From Macrocystis pyrifera (taxonomy: Eukaryota; Sar; Phaeophyceae; Laminariales; Laminariaceae), in the NCBI GenBank assembly GCA_031763025.1, contig JASSKH010000002.1, forward strand, positions 1,976,929 through 2,040,928: a stretch of 64,000 nt of DNA. Direction: 5' to 3'. Of this stretch, positions 1-11,690 are shown piece by piece. The notes below the pieces were generated by a model. That model had not been told where the DNA came from, made no database searches, and saw only the letters and a list, made by a program, of their open reading frames with translations. The translations under genes were made by a program, and so were the position numbers. How positions within the stretch are numbered: position 1 is the first letter of the stretch; every line of letters begins with the position of its first letter.

Positions 1-480
1 ATCCTCCCAAACCTGAAAAATAGCCTGTTTTTTGCCATTCGAGACGGACCGAGAAATTTTGTCTTCTGTTTTGTACACAACAGCGGCTATTTGTTTTTTT
101 TATCGTACGCCTGGCCAGCGCCCGCCGCACGTCACTGGCCATTGTGTGAAGACGGTGACCCAAGAGTGGGTCGGAGCCCCTATCGAGCGCACTCCGTTCA
201 GAATTCATGACGCAATCGTTGGTTTTGTCGATCGATGTCTGTCGAGGACTCGGGATCTCGCCGCTTCGAACCAAAGATCGGCCTGAGTTTTTCTCAGGCC
301 GATCTTGGCCCAACATCGGCCCCAGATTTGTTTTTTTCGGGCTTTTCCAAAAGTTGGGAACTTTTTTTTTTTTTCTGAACGTGCCCATAGGAAGCGTGTT
401 TTAATTTGTTTTGGCGGGTACCTTTGGAATTCAAAATTTTAATTGATACTTCGCTTTCCCACATTGGCATAGGTCTGAAT
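1..480. other. Non-coding flank, start of repeat domain
   Basis: No coding sequence is recognisable. The first bases (atcctcccaaacctgaaaaa) recur at 9866-9885, so the window opens inside a dispersed repeat that is seen again beyond the TIR element. A T-rich stretch lies around 360-380. Confidence 0.5.
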
Positions 481-2460
481 TATAATGAGGCGCGCGAAGC
501 GCGCAGAGCGTGCGAGCTTTTTTTTTTTCTTGGAATTTTCCAAGAAAAAAAAGCCTCTTCATAGCGGCTCGGATACGAGCGTAGGGTGCCTTGGTTTGAG
601 TTTTTCTGTATGTGTGTGTGTGGGTGTGTGTGATTCAACATTTGTTTGGGCAACGTTTGACCACTGCCCTCGACGCACACCGCACCAATTCTAGTCCCGG
701 CGGGCTCTGTGGGCGCGCACACACAAAAAAGACCTCGTGGTGCTGGTGCGGTGGTAAGTCGTTCACAGTAGCTCGAGCTAGGTGTGGCAACGTGTGTAGG
801 CACATGTTTGTGCTGGGCCATGTTGAAAAAACACAGAACCAATAACACATTATAACGGTTTTTGTCCGAAACCCAGCTCTACGAGTACTCGTAGGCAGAC
901 TGCCTGTCCACAGCAACGAGCGTTCGGGCCATGTCCCCGAGACATGCTGCAGACTCACCCTCCTGCTGATGAGGGGACGGAGAAGCAGGAGAGTATCTGC
1001 TGTATAGTTGTTGTACAGCAGTAGTAGTAGTGGTGGCACTGCTAGAAGCTCTGCTGGACACACGTCAGATTGTACATTTCTCGTCTTCAAATTATGAGTT
1101 CGGGACCAGGAAACACATGTACGAAGGGTTCACACACAAGCCGAGTGTACAGCGACGCCGACCTGGCCTCGTGTGTCTTACTGCTGCTGCTGTTTTTGCT
1201 GCGGGCTGTAGATGTCGTACATCAGTAGTAGCGGTGGCACCTGCTACCTGCTACGAGAAGTTCTCTCTTGGACAGAGCATGTCGAGTGCAGATTTTTCGT
1301 CTTGAAATTATTATGCCGAATTTCGAGTTCAAAACCAACACAGGACAAAATCGAGTACGTGCACAAAGGGTTCAAGGGTTTAGATTGACAAGCCGAGCGT
1401 ACAGCGACGCCGACCCTGGCGTCGTGTGTCCTACTGCTACTGCTGCTGCTGCGCTGTTTTGTTGCTGGAGAAACACTGCTGCTGTAGATGTGTACAAAGG
1501 GTTCAAGGGTTAGATTGACAAGCCGAGCCGCCGAGCGTACAGCGACGCTGACCCTGGCCTCGTGCGTCCCACTGCTACTGCTGCTGCTGTTTTTGTTGCT
1601 GGAGAAACACTGCTGCTGTAGATGTCGTAGTACAAGCAAGTAGTGGCACCTGCTACGAGAAAGAAGCCCCTTCTGTTGGACAAATTATTTCAGATGCAGA
1701 TTTTTCGTGTTCAAATTATGCCGAATTTCAACCACAAAACACTTGCTGTTGGAAAAACAGAAAAGTCGAACTCACAGCTGACGTATTTCAAAATTTATGA
1801 AAAGAAAAATATATATCAGGTGTGTGTTTATTTGTCTTCTTGTTCTTTCCACCATCCAGCACAACCAGTCAGTGTCCGTGCCGATTCTTGAATTCCCGAG
1901 AGATACGATACGAATACAAGTAATAAGTTCTGTGGTCACACAGCAGTACATATTTTTCGTCTTCAAATTATTATGCCGGATTTCGAGGTGGAAATACCAG
2001 GATACACACGACAAAATCCAGTACCTGGTATTTGTTACAGGTGTGTCCGTACTGCTGTGCTGTCTGTGTTTTTCAAGAGCAAGATATGATCAGATGATGC
2101 CAAGAATATTCACCAACGACGGCGTATAGGTAGTAGGTACAGCAGCAGTAGAGGTTCGTTCGTGTTGGTTCAGCACAAACGTTTTGCATGATGCATCGCA
2201 GATATGACTACTGCAGGTGTTGCTGAGGTCGCGCCTTATTACCACCAATTACTAGTAACTAATTATTGTTGTTATCGCCCTTGATGAAATGCATTTGAGC
2301 GCTGTTCTCAGTTTGCTTGTCTCTTTTTTTGTGAAGTCGCAGGTGGAGTTGTGAGAGTAACGGGACAGGCCAGTCGGGACCAGCACAGACGGAACCTTAG
2401 AGTACTGTGTTTGGCTCAGGCAGATCGTCTACTTGTTGCCTATCGGTACCACTTACTTGT
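481..2460 (+). repeat. About 2-kb tandem repeat, unit 1
   Basis: This unit begins tataatgaggcgcgcgaagc and is repeated nearly in full from 2461. It starts with a T/A hairpin (arms 516-535 and 538-553), followed by a TG-dinucleotide tract near 608-632. A region rich in CTG/CTA triplets carries subrepeats of about 240-270 bp (about 1130-1260, 1260-1500, 1500-1640). A recurring phrase ending in ttatgccgaatttcgag occurs near 1310, 1720 and 1970. Short open frames exist in both strands but follow the triplet repeats, and no protein family is recognisable. The stretch 1997-2020 is the uninterrupted version of the site where the TIR element sits in unit 2. Confidence 0.75.
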
Positions 2461-4266
2461 TATAATGAGGCACGCGAAGCGCGCAGAGCGTGCGAGCCTT
2501 TTTTTTCTTGGAATTTTCCAAGAAAAAAAAAGCCTCTTCATAGCGGCTCGGATACCAGCGTAGGGTGCCTTGGTTTGAGCTTCTCTGTATGTGTGTGTAT
2601 GTGTGTGTGTGATTCAACATTTTTTCGGGCAACGTTTGACCACCGCTCTCGACGCACACCGCACCAATTCCAGTCCCGGGGGGCTCTGTGCGCGCGCACA
2701 CACACACAAAATAGGCCTCCTGGTGCTGGAGCGGTGGCAAGTCGTTCACAGTAGCTCGAGCTAGGTGTGGCAACGTGTGTAGGCACATGTTTGTGCTGGG
2801 CCATGTTGAAAAAACACAGAACCAACAAATTACAACGGTTTTTGCTTTTTGAGTTCTACCAACCTAACGAAACCCAGCTCTACGAGTACTCGTAGGCAGA
2901 CTGTGCCTGTCCACAGCAACGAGCGTTCGGGCCATGTCCCCAAGACATGCTGCAGGCCCACCCTCCTGCTGATGAGGGGACGGAGAAGCAGGAGAGTATC
3001 TGCTGTATAGTTGTTGTACAGCAGTAGTAGTAGTAGTGGTGGCACTGCTAGAAGCTCTGCTGGACACACGTCAGACTATAGATTTTTCGTCTTCAAATTA
3101 TGAGTTCGGGACCAGGAAACACATGGACGAAGGGTTCACACACAAGCCGAGCGCGCAGCGACGCTGACCTGGCCTCGTGTGTCCTACTGCTGCTGCTGTT
3201 TTGCTGCTGGAGAAGCTCTGCTGTAGATGTCGTACATCAGTAGTAGCGGTGGCACCTGCTACCTGCTACGAGAAGTTCTCTCTTGGACACAGCATGTCGG
3301 GTGCAGATTTTTCGTCTTGAAATTATTATGCCGAATTTCGAGTTCAAAACCAACACAGGGCAAAATCGAGTACGTGTACAAAGGGTTCAAGGGTTCAGAT
3401 TGACAAGCCGAGCGTACAGCGACGCTGACCCTGGCGTCGTGTGTCCTACTGCTACTGCTGCTGCGGTTGTTTTGTTGCTGGAGAAGCTCTGCTGTAGATG
3501 TCGTACATCAACTGAGTAGCGATGGCACCTGCTGCCTGCTACGACAAGTTCTCTCTCCTGGACAAAGCATGTCGGGTGCGGATTTTTCGTATTCAAATTA
3601 TGCCGAATTTCGAGTGCGGAACCAACACAGGACAAAATCGAGTACGCGTACAAAGGGTTCAAGGGTTAGATTGACAAGCCGAGCGTACAGCGACGCTGAC
3701 CCTGACTTCGTGCGTCCTACTACTGCTGCTACTGCTGCTACCGCTGTTGCGGTTTTGTTGCTGGAGAAACACTGCTGCTGCTGTAGATGTCGTACATCAG
3801 TACAAGTAGCAAGTAGTGGTGGCACCTGCTACGAGAAAGAAGCTCTTTCTGTCGACAAAACAATTCAGATGCAGATTTTTCGTCTTGACGAGGAATTACA
3901 TATAGAATACGCGCGTTCGGTTTATCACAATACTTGTAAAATTCGGGTAAAAATGGAATATACGCGAGACGTATTATTAATAGGCAGCTTGCAAAGTTGA
4001 GTATCAACTATTTAATCAGTCGAACTCACAGCTGACGTATTTCAAAATTTATAAAATTATGCTGAATTTCAACCAGAAAACACTGTTGGAAAAAACATGT
4101 GAGGTGTGTGTGTTTGTTCCTGTTCTTTCTACCCGTCGGCATTGTCCGTGCCGATTCTTGAATCCCCGAGAGATACGATACGAATACAAGATCTGTGGTC
4201 ACAGCAGTGCAAATTTTTCGTCTTCAAATTATTATGCCGGATTTCGAGGTGGAAACCAGGATATAC
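2461..4266 (+). repeat. About 2-kb tandem repeat, unit 2 (interrupted)
   Basis: Second copy of the unit at 481, with the same order of parts: T/A hairpin (about 2499-2534), TG tract, triplet-rich block and subrepeats (about 3128-3270, 3271-3540, 3541-3835). It carries one more subrepeat than unit 1. It stops at 4266, where the TIR element is inserted, and its continuation is recognisable from 9159 to about 9480, which matches about 2000-2275 of unit 1. Confidence 0.75.
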
Positions 4267-4296
4267 GGCGGCACGCCCATGGTCTTACCTGGAGCC
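4267..4296 (+). repeat. Left terminal inverted repeat
   Basis: Thirty-base element end beginning GGCGGCACGCCCATGG. It pairs with 9129-9158 in reverse complement with mismatches at positions 4 and 15. The same end, again with small differences, occurs at 13,499-13,528. Confidence 0.8.
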
Positions 4297-4408
4297 CCAT
4301 AGTACAGACCAATCAGCGCTCAATTTTTTTTTCTTGACCAATAACAGCAATACAATAAAAAGCCTGTGGAGAGTGTTCCCATAGTACACCCCATAGTACC
4401 GGAGGGAT

Positions 4409-4808
4409 GTGACCAATCGAGAGCATTACGGGGAGTATGTGGCGGTGGAACCCATCATCCCGTCCGCCGTCCACGCTCTGTTTGCACCGCATTTATACCA
4501 CCAACTCGAGAGGACGACCGTCTCAGCTGCAGTGCTGTAGCGCGGCCAGAGGGATGTAGGAACCGAATTGCAGGCTTGCAGCAGCACAAAGGTACAGCAG
4601 GGCTGGGTGTGACCAATCGAGAGCATTACGGGGAGTATGTGGCGGTGGAACCCATCATCCCGTCTGCCGTCCACGCTCTGTTTGCACCGCATTTATACCG
4701 CCAACTCGAGAGGACGACCGTCTCAGCTGTAGTGCTGTAGCGCGGCCAGAGGGATGTAGGAACCGAATTGCAGGCTTGCAGCAGCACAAAGGTACAGCAG
4801 GGCTGGGT
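4409..4808 (+). repeat. Perfect-period 200-bp tandem duplication
   Basis: Bases 4409-4608 and 4609-4808 are two copies with a period of exactly 200 bp and three differences by eye (near 4455/4655, 4498/4698 and 4528/4728). Each copy begins gtgaccaatcgagagcatta. It lies just inside the left end of the TIR element. Confidence 0.9.
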
Positions 4809-6187
4809 AAGCTACTGGTGATCGAGTTGTTTTATCTTCCCAGGATGGGTAATCAGCTGAGATGACGATGGAGATGGCCCTTGGCGGTCGCAGTATGAGA
4901 GCTTGCTACGGCAGGCGTAACTTGGTCGCCGGGCGGGAGACTGCTCCAATGGAGCGCCATCAGCTTGCCTCCAGGACCGATACAACGGAGGAGACGTCTA
5001 TACACCAGGTGCCTGTTACCCGTGGTGTCGTCTTGTTGTACAAGAGTGGCGATGAATACAGAGTATGTACGTCGAGCACTGCTGCTGTAGACTTTTCCTC
5101 CGACCTACCAGGTACCAGGTACAGCAGTACGTACCTGATACAAGGTGCGTCTACAGTTGTACGGACTCTGCCTCTTGGTGCGCTACTACTTGGGCAGGAT
5201 TGACCCCTATTGCCTGCACCCTACAAGCTTCGCCTATTTCTCTGTACTCGCACCTTCCCCCACAGCAGCAGCAGCTGCGTGTTGTTGTAGCCATGCCTGG
5301 TACTGATGTACAGCTCGAATTTGTCACCCGGTACCGTTCTGAACGGATATAGGTAGCGTGTACACATTAATATGGACACGAAAAATTCCTTATATTTCCG
5401 TTCAGAGTGGGATGTAGAGTTACAGCCCTGTAATACTACAAGTATTGATAGGCGTACGAAGAACTGCCTGCGAGGCACCTCTCGGCCTCATCGCTACATG
5501 CTCCCGGCTGTGCACCGGTTTAGACTTGCGCAGCAGTCCATCCAACACATATCGTAGTTATTGGGCACCACACTGGTTATATATGTACCTACGGCAGCAG
5601 CACTGACAGGAGCAGTGATCGGTACCATTTTCGCGCTTTGCGTTTTGGTATGATTAGTCGAACGATGAGTGGCGTTTGAAATCATGTTGAGAGCTATGCG
5701 GAGGGGTGGTGGTACTGGCAGTACTGCTGGCACTGACGATGTAACACCTTTTGCTCGTTTTTCTCTTGGCATTCGCGCCTCTCTTTCACTCTAGAAATAG
5801 TGCGACACCAGGCGGTATGCTGACACCAGAGAAAACAACTACAGCACGCGACAGAAGTTTATAGCTTCAGGCTCGAGTTTTTGACAAAGATAAGCATGTG
5901 GCATTATTTATACTGGAAGTTGAGTAGGACACACCCCGTCTCACGTGAAAAGAAATAGAGCCTGACCCGAAATAAGAAAATAAGATATGCTAAAGTGGTG
6001 TCGCATAATTGCAACATACACGTTGTGTTTGTCGTGCGATTGTCTTGCACGCAGCCGAAAGCGATGCCCTTGCAGCGGCGGCGACGGCGGAGAGAGAGCA
6101 GGAGGAACAACACAGGCGTTGCTTGCTGAGGGAGTCAATTCGCAGACGGAAGACTACAAACCAACCAGTAGTAAGCAATAGTCGTGC

Positions 6188-6563
6188 ATGAGAGTCGGCG
6201 CAAGGACAGGCCCGCCGGGTGAGGGTAGTGAGGGTTGTACGCTCAACCCCATGGCACCCAAGTCCGGAACCGCACGCCGTGGTGAAAACGCCAACTGCGA
6301 AGGTGCTCGTCTTGCCGGACAGGAAAGGGCACTACACCTGCCCGGCGCGGCGAGTGAGCTACGTGCGACGGAGATGGGGCAGAGGGAACTCGCCTCGCCG
6401 CCGGATTCACTTCCTGGGTGAAACACTCCACGGTGCCGTAGCTCTCAGCGCTGAACCCACACTAGTCGTCGCAGATGTGGAGGTGGGGCGATGGGGGGCG
6501 GGCAGGCGTGCACGATGGGTGAATCCGGAACGGCGACGGAGAGCAAGGGCCCATTGGTGTTAA
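6188..6563. other. GC-rich island with several open frames
   Basis: This stretch is markedly more GC-rich than its surroundings and is open in most frames, for example 6219-6563 (+, 114 codons) and 6154-6426 (-, 90 codons). The arginine/proline-rich translations resemble no family I know. It may be a captured gene fragment within the TIR element or chance openness due to base composition. Confidence 0.3.
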
Positions 6564-9128
6564 CGCGAACGCCAGCGTTTTCCATGAAGAGGGTAGGGAG
6601 GAAATCTCGGTTCAGGTGAGCAGCACAGGGACTAAGTAGTAGTCACCGGTACTTCTTTTCGTCGCCGTTTTTGCGCGCTTGTACCAAGCTTTGAGGGTAA
6701 ATTAGCCGTTTGATTTTACCCCAACCTCTACCTACTTGTTCGTGGTGACTGACGCTGCACACCACCTCTGTGAGCTATAAGCCTACCGTTGTGCCTTTTC
6801 GTGCAGTGCCAAAGCAGTAGGTAGGGTACGGCGTTTATGCTTCAGCAGTACCGGCGACAAGGGTGTAGTTTCTGTTGTACTGAGTGCCGTGTTATATGTA
6901 CCGTGACTCTTGTTTCCCCTGCCACCGCCGTCGGCCTTAGTGTGCATGCGCCTATTAATAGAGGTTTCCATGCGATTCTGTATCCTACTTTGCCACGGCG
7001 CCGGCAGTAGTTTGCATGTTTTAGGATTGGCGAATAACTATTTTTCTAAATTCCGTGCAGAAGACTTCGCGGAGGCGACCCTTTGCCATAAACCTTCGCG
7101 GTAGTGGAACAGCCCCTCCGCCAGTAGGGCGGGCGCCAAGACGATGTAGGCATAACACTGGAACGGGACGGGTGTCGCTATGTTCACACGTGCCGGAGGA
7201 TAGCTGCACTGGTGCGAAACTGAAGGAGAACGATGTCGTCGCGGATATGGAAGCGGTAAAGAGCGTCGTTGTCCCCAATTTGAGCAACAAGGCTGGCCAC
7301 CTCGAGGCGTACTGTTAAAACAGCAAGTGAAACCCAGCCCGTTTTCGTGTTTTAATGTTTCGGATGCTCGAGTGAAGGCCTGTACAATTCCAGTAATTTT
7401 CTTGCGGCATTTGGGCTAAATGACACGTCCTTCCCACGTTCGACGTCTCACGGGTGGAAACGCAGGCATCACGGTCACATTGACACCAGGGAACCGCCAA
7501 GGGCTGTTTGCGCAAAAGGTGCACCCATCAAGACCAACTGCCGCGCTTTCGTCGGTAGTGGAGGCCCCGCAAGTACCACTCGTGGCAAAGGCTTTGCTTG
7601 AATCGCTGATGACCTTCAGTTTGAGGAGATAGTATGCAGAACATCAAACTGCCCGAGATCAGGGGGGTGAAGAGGGTAGCTGTGCTGTCGTCAATGCCAT
7701 CCAGATTTTCGTGGATTTGCCGGGGGGTATGAGATGGCAGTAGGAGCATAGAAAGGCCATCATAATCACTTTTGGCAGCAGAACGAAGGTGGAAGGTGTA
7801 TCAAGTGCTGTGCACCCGACGAGCTTTCCCGGGACTTTTAAGCATCCGAAGGAGACGAACGAAAATTGGAAATTCAGTGGGGGGAGTGCGAGTTTATGCG
7901 CCCGAGACGAAATGTGTCAGGCGGGCTGCAATTCTAACCCACGATGATGGCGCACGTGGAGTACGGGCGGCCCGAATAATACTGTTCAGATTAAACCTTG
8001 TGGTGCACGATGCGTGCAGCATGTGCACTGTCTCTATATGCTTCAGGGATAGATTCTGCCACCGCTTGTGGGCGACGTTTTTACTCCGTTGATGTTACGA
8101 GGATGGTTGTATTCTTGTGTTGGGCATACTGTTAATCAACGTCTGGTTCACGTGTCTTGATTATTCCGCAAGAAATGTAGATGCTGTCCTTGCAAACTAC
8201 ATCAAACACTTACGGGCTGTGCACAACTTCTGAGAGCAGAATGCGTTTGAGATATATGCGAAGAACTTGTTGGGTTTATATGTTTCGGGGGGCTGTAGGA
8301 GCAGTGAGCAACGACGACTGTTTCTGCGTGTTGCCCCCAACGAGGACTCACGACCGTAATGGAAAATACGTTTTGTTTGAGAAACTACTCGATTTAGGTG
8401 CAAGGGAAGATACGATGCGCACACCTGTAAACCCGGTGATGACTTCCCATGGGCACGTTCTTCCGCCTGCACGTACTTGATAATTATTGACTTCACCCGG
8501 CCAGGCTAGCTGCTTACTCACGGTAAGTAGGTGCTCGGGGAAATATCATTGGCAAACTGAACCGGTCGCTGCAGAAAACATCGTCTGACCTATTGAAAAC
8601 ATCCAGAGGAAAGGCGAAAAGAAAAAAGTGTATCTAATAGATGGAGACCATCAAGGTAAACGTACCCAGCACTTGTGTTGTGGACAAGTGTAAACGGACC
8701 CAAAAGCTGTAGTACTCGTCTTGTCGGCCAGTACCACCAGTAGATAGATAGAGAAAGCGAGTTTGTCTGTTACGTGGCCGTGTGCGTTCAGAGAAAACGA
8801 AGTCAAACTACAAACGAAATAGTCCCGCCCCCAAAACATCACCAAGACCATGGCAACACTCCGACAGTGACCAACTCGAGGCAATTTGTCTAGTGAGACA
8901 AGTTCCACGCGTTAGCCTACGATCGTCCGCTTCTGTAGATGTCGAGTGTGTGGAAATCGGTCAGGTACAGCTCTCGCAATGAGTATTACAAAAACACAAC
9001 TTTTTTTATTACAGACAGACGAAGCCTGTACCCACCGCTATACGAAAAAAAAAAATCGCCTATCCGCGAATCTTTGGTCGCTTTGCTCCCTCGTTTTTGG
9101 CGCTTCGCGTCAATTTAATTTAATTGCC

Positions 9129-9158
9129 GGCTCCAGGTAAGACTATGGGCGTGCGGCC
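9129..9158 (-). repeat. Right terminal inverted repeat
   Basis: Reverse complement begins GGCCGCACGCCCATAG and matches the left end over 28 of 30 bases. It is followed directly by the direct repeat GGATATAC, after which the host tandem repeat resumes. Confidence 0.8.
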
Positions 9159-10458
9159 GGATATACACAACAAAATCAACTGTTGTTACAACAGAACAGG
9201 TGTGTGCGTACTGCTGCTGTGTTTTTTTCATATATCAAGAGCAGAAGAGGCCAAGAACATTTCACATTTTATTTACGATAATATTATTGAGATTCACCAA
9301 AGACGGCGTATAGGTAGAGTAGGTAGTACAGCAGCAAAAAGCAGTAGATGTTCTTTTGTGTTGGTTCAGCAGAAAACAGAATAATCCGTATTCGCCCAGC
9401 ATGATGCATCGCAGATACGACTACTGCAGGTATATTACTGAGGTCGCGCCTCATTACCACCAATTACTAATATATAATAGTACTCGGCGGGGACATACAT
9501 AAATTATATATATCAATATAATCCAGCAGCAGCACACGAAGACGGAACGAGCACCCGCACCAGTACCACAGCAAAAATGGGATCGATATCATTGAGGAAT
9601 AATTGGGGCTGCAGGGCTAAATACAAGAAATACTGTTGTTGGCCAATGAAAAACGAAACATGAACGGGGAGAGATCTCCAATAATCAGTCAGGAAGCTGA
9701 CGACGCTCTCTTGGCCAAAGCAAAACATGTCGGTTGTTTATTACAACAAGTAAACAACAGATTGACAAGAGATCTCTGCACCGCGAAATAGTTGTTGGCG
9801 AAATGAGAACTGAGGTGGATGCATGTGCTCTAGGGGGCAAGAGCTTGCCGCCGGCGTCCTACGGTATCCTCCCAAACCTGAAAAAAAACCCATTTTTTTT
9901 TGTTGTGTGTTACACATTCGACAGATTGACGCATTTTCAACTGCCGGGTTATTATTTTTGCGAGTATCGAAGCATACGATGAGGATCGCAAAATACAAGT
10001 AAAGGCGAAAAAAAGTAGAAAGTAATCAACTAACTGCTGTTGTAAAAGACCTACGATAGTATGCAATTTTGGGTTATTATTTTTGCGAGTACCGAAGCAT
10101 ACGATGAGGATCGCAAAAAAAAATACAAACAAAGGCGAAATTTTATTTTCAAAAAGTATAAAGTAATCAACCATGCAACTAATTGCTATTGTTGTAAAAG
10201 ACCTATACGATAGTTCGCATGCAATTTTTTAGTATTAATAGTATGCAATTTTTTAATAATATTATTATGTACTCTCGTAGATAATTTTGTTGTCGCACAA
10301 TAAGTAATCGACTCCTGTTGTTGTAACGCAAAATACCTGCTTGTGCTATAGTATGCGAAGTTGTTGTTGGCCAAATGAGAAATGAGGTGGATGCATGCTC
10401 TAGGGGGCAAAAAACATGACTAAGTACTATGGTAATATTATATTTTTATTATGCTTGC
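9159..10458 (+). repeat. Resumed host repeat and AT-rich repeats
   Basis: 9159-9480 continues the tandem unit interrupted at 4266 (compare about 2000-2275). 9530-10,458 is AT-rich and internally repeated. A phrase with gaggtggatgcatg and ctctagggggcaa occurs near 9811-9841 and 10,384-10,410, and ttattatttttgcgagta occurs near 9950 and 10,075. No coding sequence is apparent. Confidence 0.6.
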
Positions 10459-10848
10459 TGTAATGTAGTACCTGTGCTAGTCGTTCGTACCGAGGTCGTC
10501 GCGGAGATGCCGCAGCGTAGAAGTCGCGGAGAAGTCGCCGTGATGAGGTCGTGGAGCGAGGGTCCCTTGTAGCCGTCGTTACGGCCGACGTAAGCCGAGC
10601 AAAGTTCTTCGTTGATATTTAGCAAGGAGATGCTAGAGCTAGCCTGACTCGGTGGGGGACCTTTTTGGTTACCCCAGAGTCTGCGGCGGATTACGCATCT
10701 CCCGATAGCTTATCTCCCAAGGACGGGTCTACGCCGTCAATGACGTGAGACCGCTCGTGACCCGAGATTTGATATTGCTCGACCGGTGACGTGTCCTTCG
10801 CGCGTGCGTGTTACGAGATCTACGATATCTCCGACCCTGGCTTCCACA
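10459..10848 (-). repeat. LTR of the Ty3/gypsy element (3' LTR)
   Basis: Read on the minus strand this 390-bp stretch starts TGTGGAAGCC and ends CATTACA, a TG...CA structure with a short TGT/ACA inverted end. It lies directly downstream of a G9 polypurine tract and of the gypsy integrase on the same strand, where a 3' LTR belongs. No second copy is in the window because the element is cut at 13,499, so the boundaries rest on structure only. Confidence 0.6.
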
Positions 10849-10866
10849 TCGCCCCCCCCCTTATTC
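10849..10866 (-). other. Polypurine tract of the gypsy element
   Basis: On the minus strand the sequence aataaggggggggg followed by cga immediately precedes the TGTGG start of the LTR. This is the expected plus-strand priming site of an LTR retrotransposon. Confidence 0.55.
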
Positions 10867-11690
10867 GCCGCAAGCCCATCTTAGCTAGGGATGGGCTTGT
10901 GGCGGTCATCGGGAGGATGACTATTAATAGTTAGGAAGCAGGGTGCTGATTTATCTGATCGAAACACAGCAGGCTTCACATGCGTTTATCCACTCCTTAT
11001 AGCCGACGTATTGAGTAAACACGGGTGGTAAAAACCGGTCCGGCGAAGATGCATACATTTTCAAGCTTACACGCTGACGGCTTATGCTGAAGTTGTTTGG
11101 TAATTCCAAACTTTATCTCAACGCACTAATTCCGTGTGGCCACTCGTACTATTGGTGCGCTCCCGTGGTTGCTGTTCTGAGAACCACGGGCAGCTGAACC
11201 CTAATTATTATTTTCGTGATTAGTTGGGCGGTCACGCGAGGTCGACGTTGTTGATTCAAGTGTATCAACTGGTAACCTCGTTTTAAGCGGGGCGGAGTCG
11301 CGTGGCCCCATTTCCTGTGTGTGTGGGTTGTGGTTCGAACAATTTTGTGTGACAAGACGGCGGGGTTGCTGTTTTGTCCCTAACTCAGTGTGGGCTTGGG
11401 CATGAATTGTCATGTCTCTTACAGCCTTCTACCGATGGGTACAACAATTTTCTTTGCGTCTCCTTGCCCCGGCTATTCCCACCGGAATGCCGGTTAGAGT
11501 GCCCGTCAGATCATATTAGACACACGTGTGTCTGCCATGTCTGACGGTGCTACTCTCATCACCGTTGTTAACTCTTATGCCTACAGCTGAGTTAACCGTG
11601 TTTGCCAACTTGTTCGTGATTTTGTTTACGCCGCGGAGAATTGAGTACTTATTTGGCGCTGTCTCAACTTGTGCTCATTCCTCGCCTACT
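10867..11690 (-). other. Untranslated 3' region of the gypsy element
   Basis: About 820 bp between the integrase stop codon and the polypurine tract. Short frames on either strand (for example 11,149-11,413, minus) show no recognisable domain, and no envelope-like or chromodomain ORF was identified. Confidence 0.45.

Larger units (their letters stand above)
4267..9158 (+). mobile_element. TIR DNA transposon, probably non-autonomous, 4.9 kb
   Basis: The segment has inverted ends: 4267-4296 and 9129-9158 are reverse complements over 30 bp with two mismatches. It is flanked by the direct repeat GGATATAC (4259-4266 and 9159-9166). Unit 1 of the host repeat contains the same site uninterrupted at about 1997-2020, which acts as an empty site. 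An 8-bp target duplication is typical of hAT transposons, but the GG could belong to the ends, leaving a 6-bp duplication. No transposase motif was found inside. Contents are a 200-bp tandem duplication (4409-4808), a GC-rich island (about 6188-6563) and otherwise unremarkable sequence. A second, truncated, inverted copy lies at 13,499-15,264. Confidence 0.75.
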
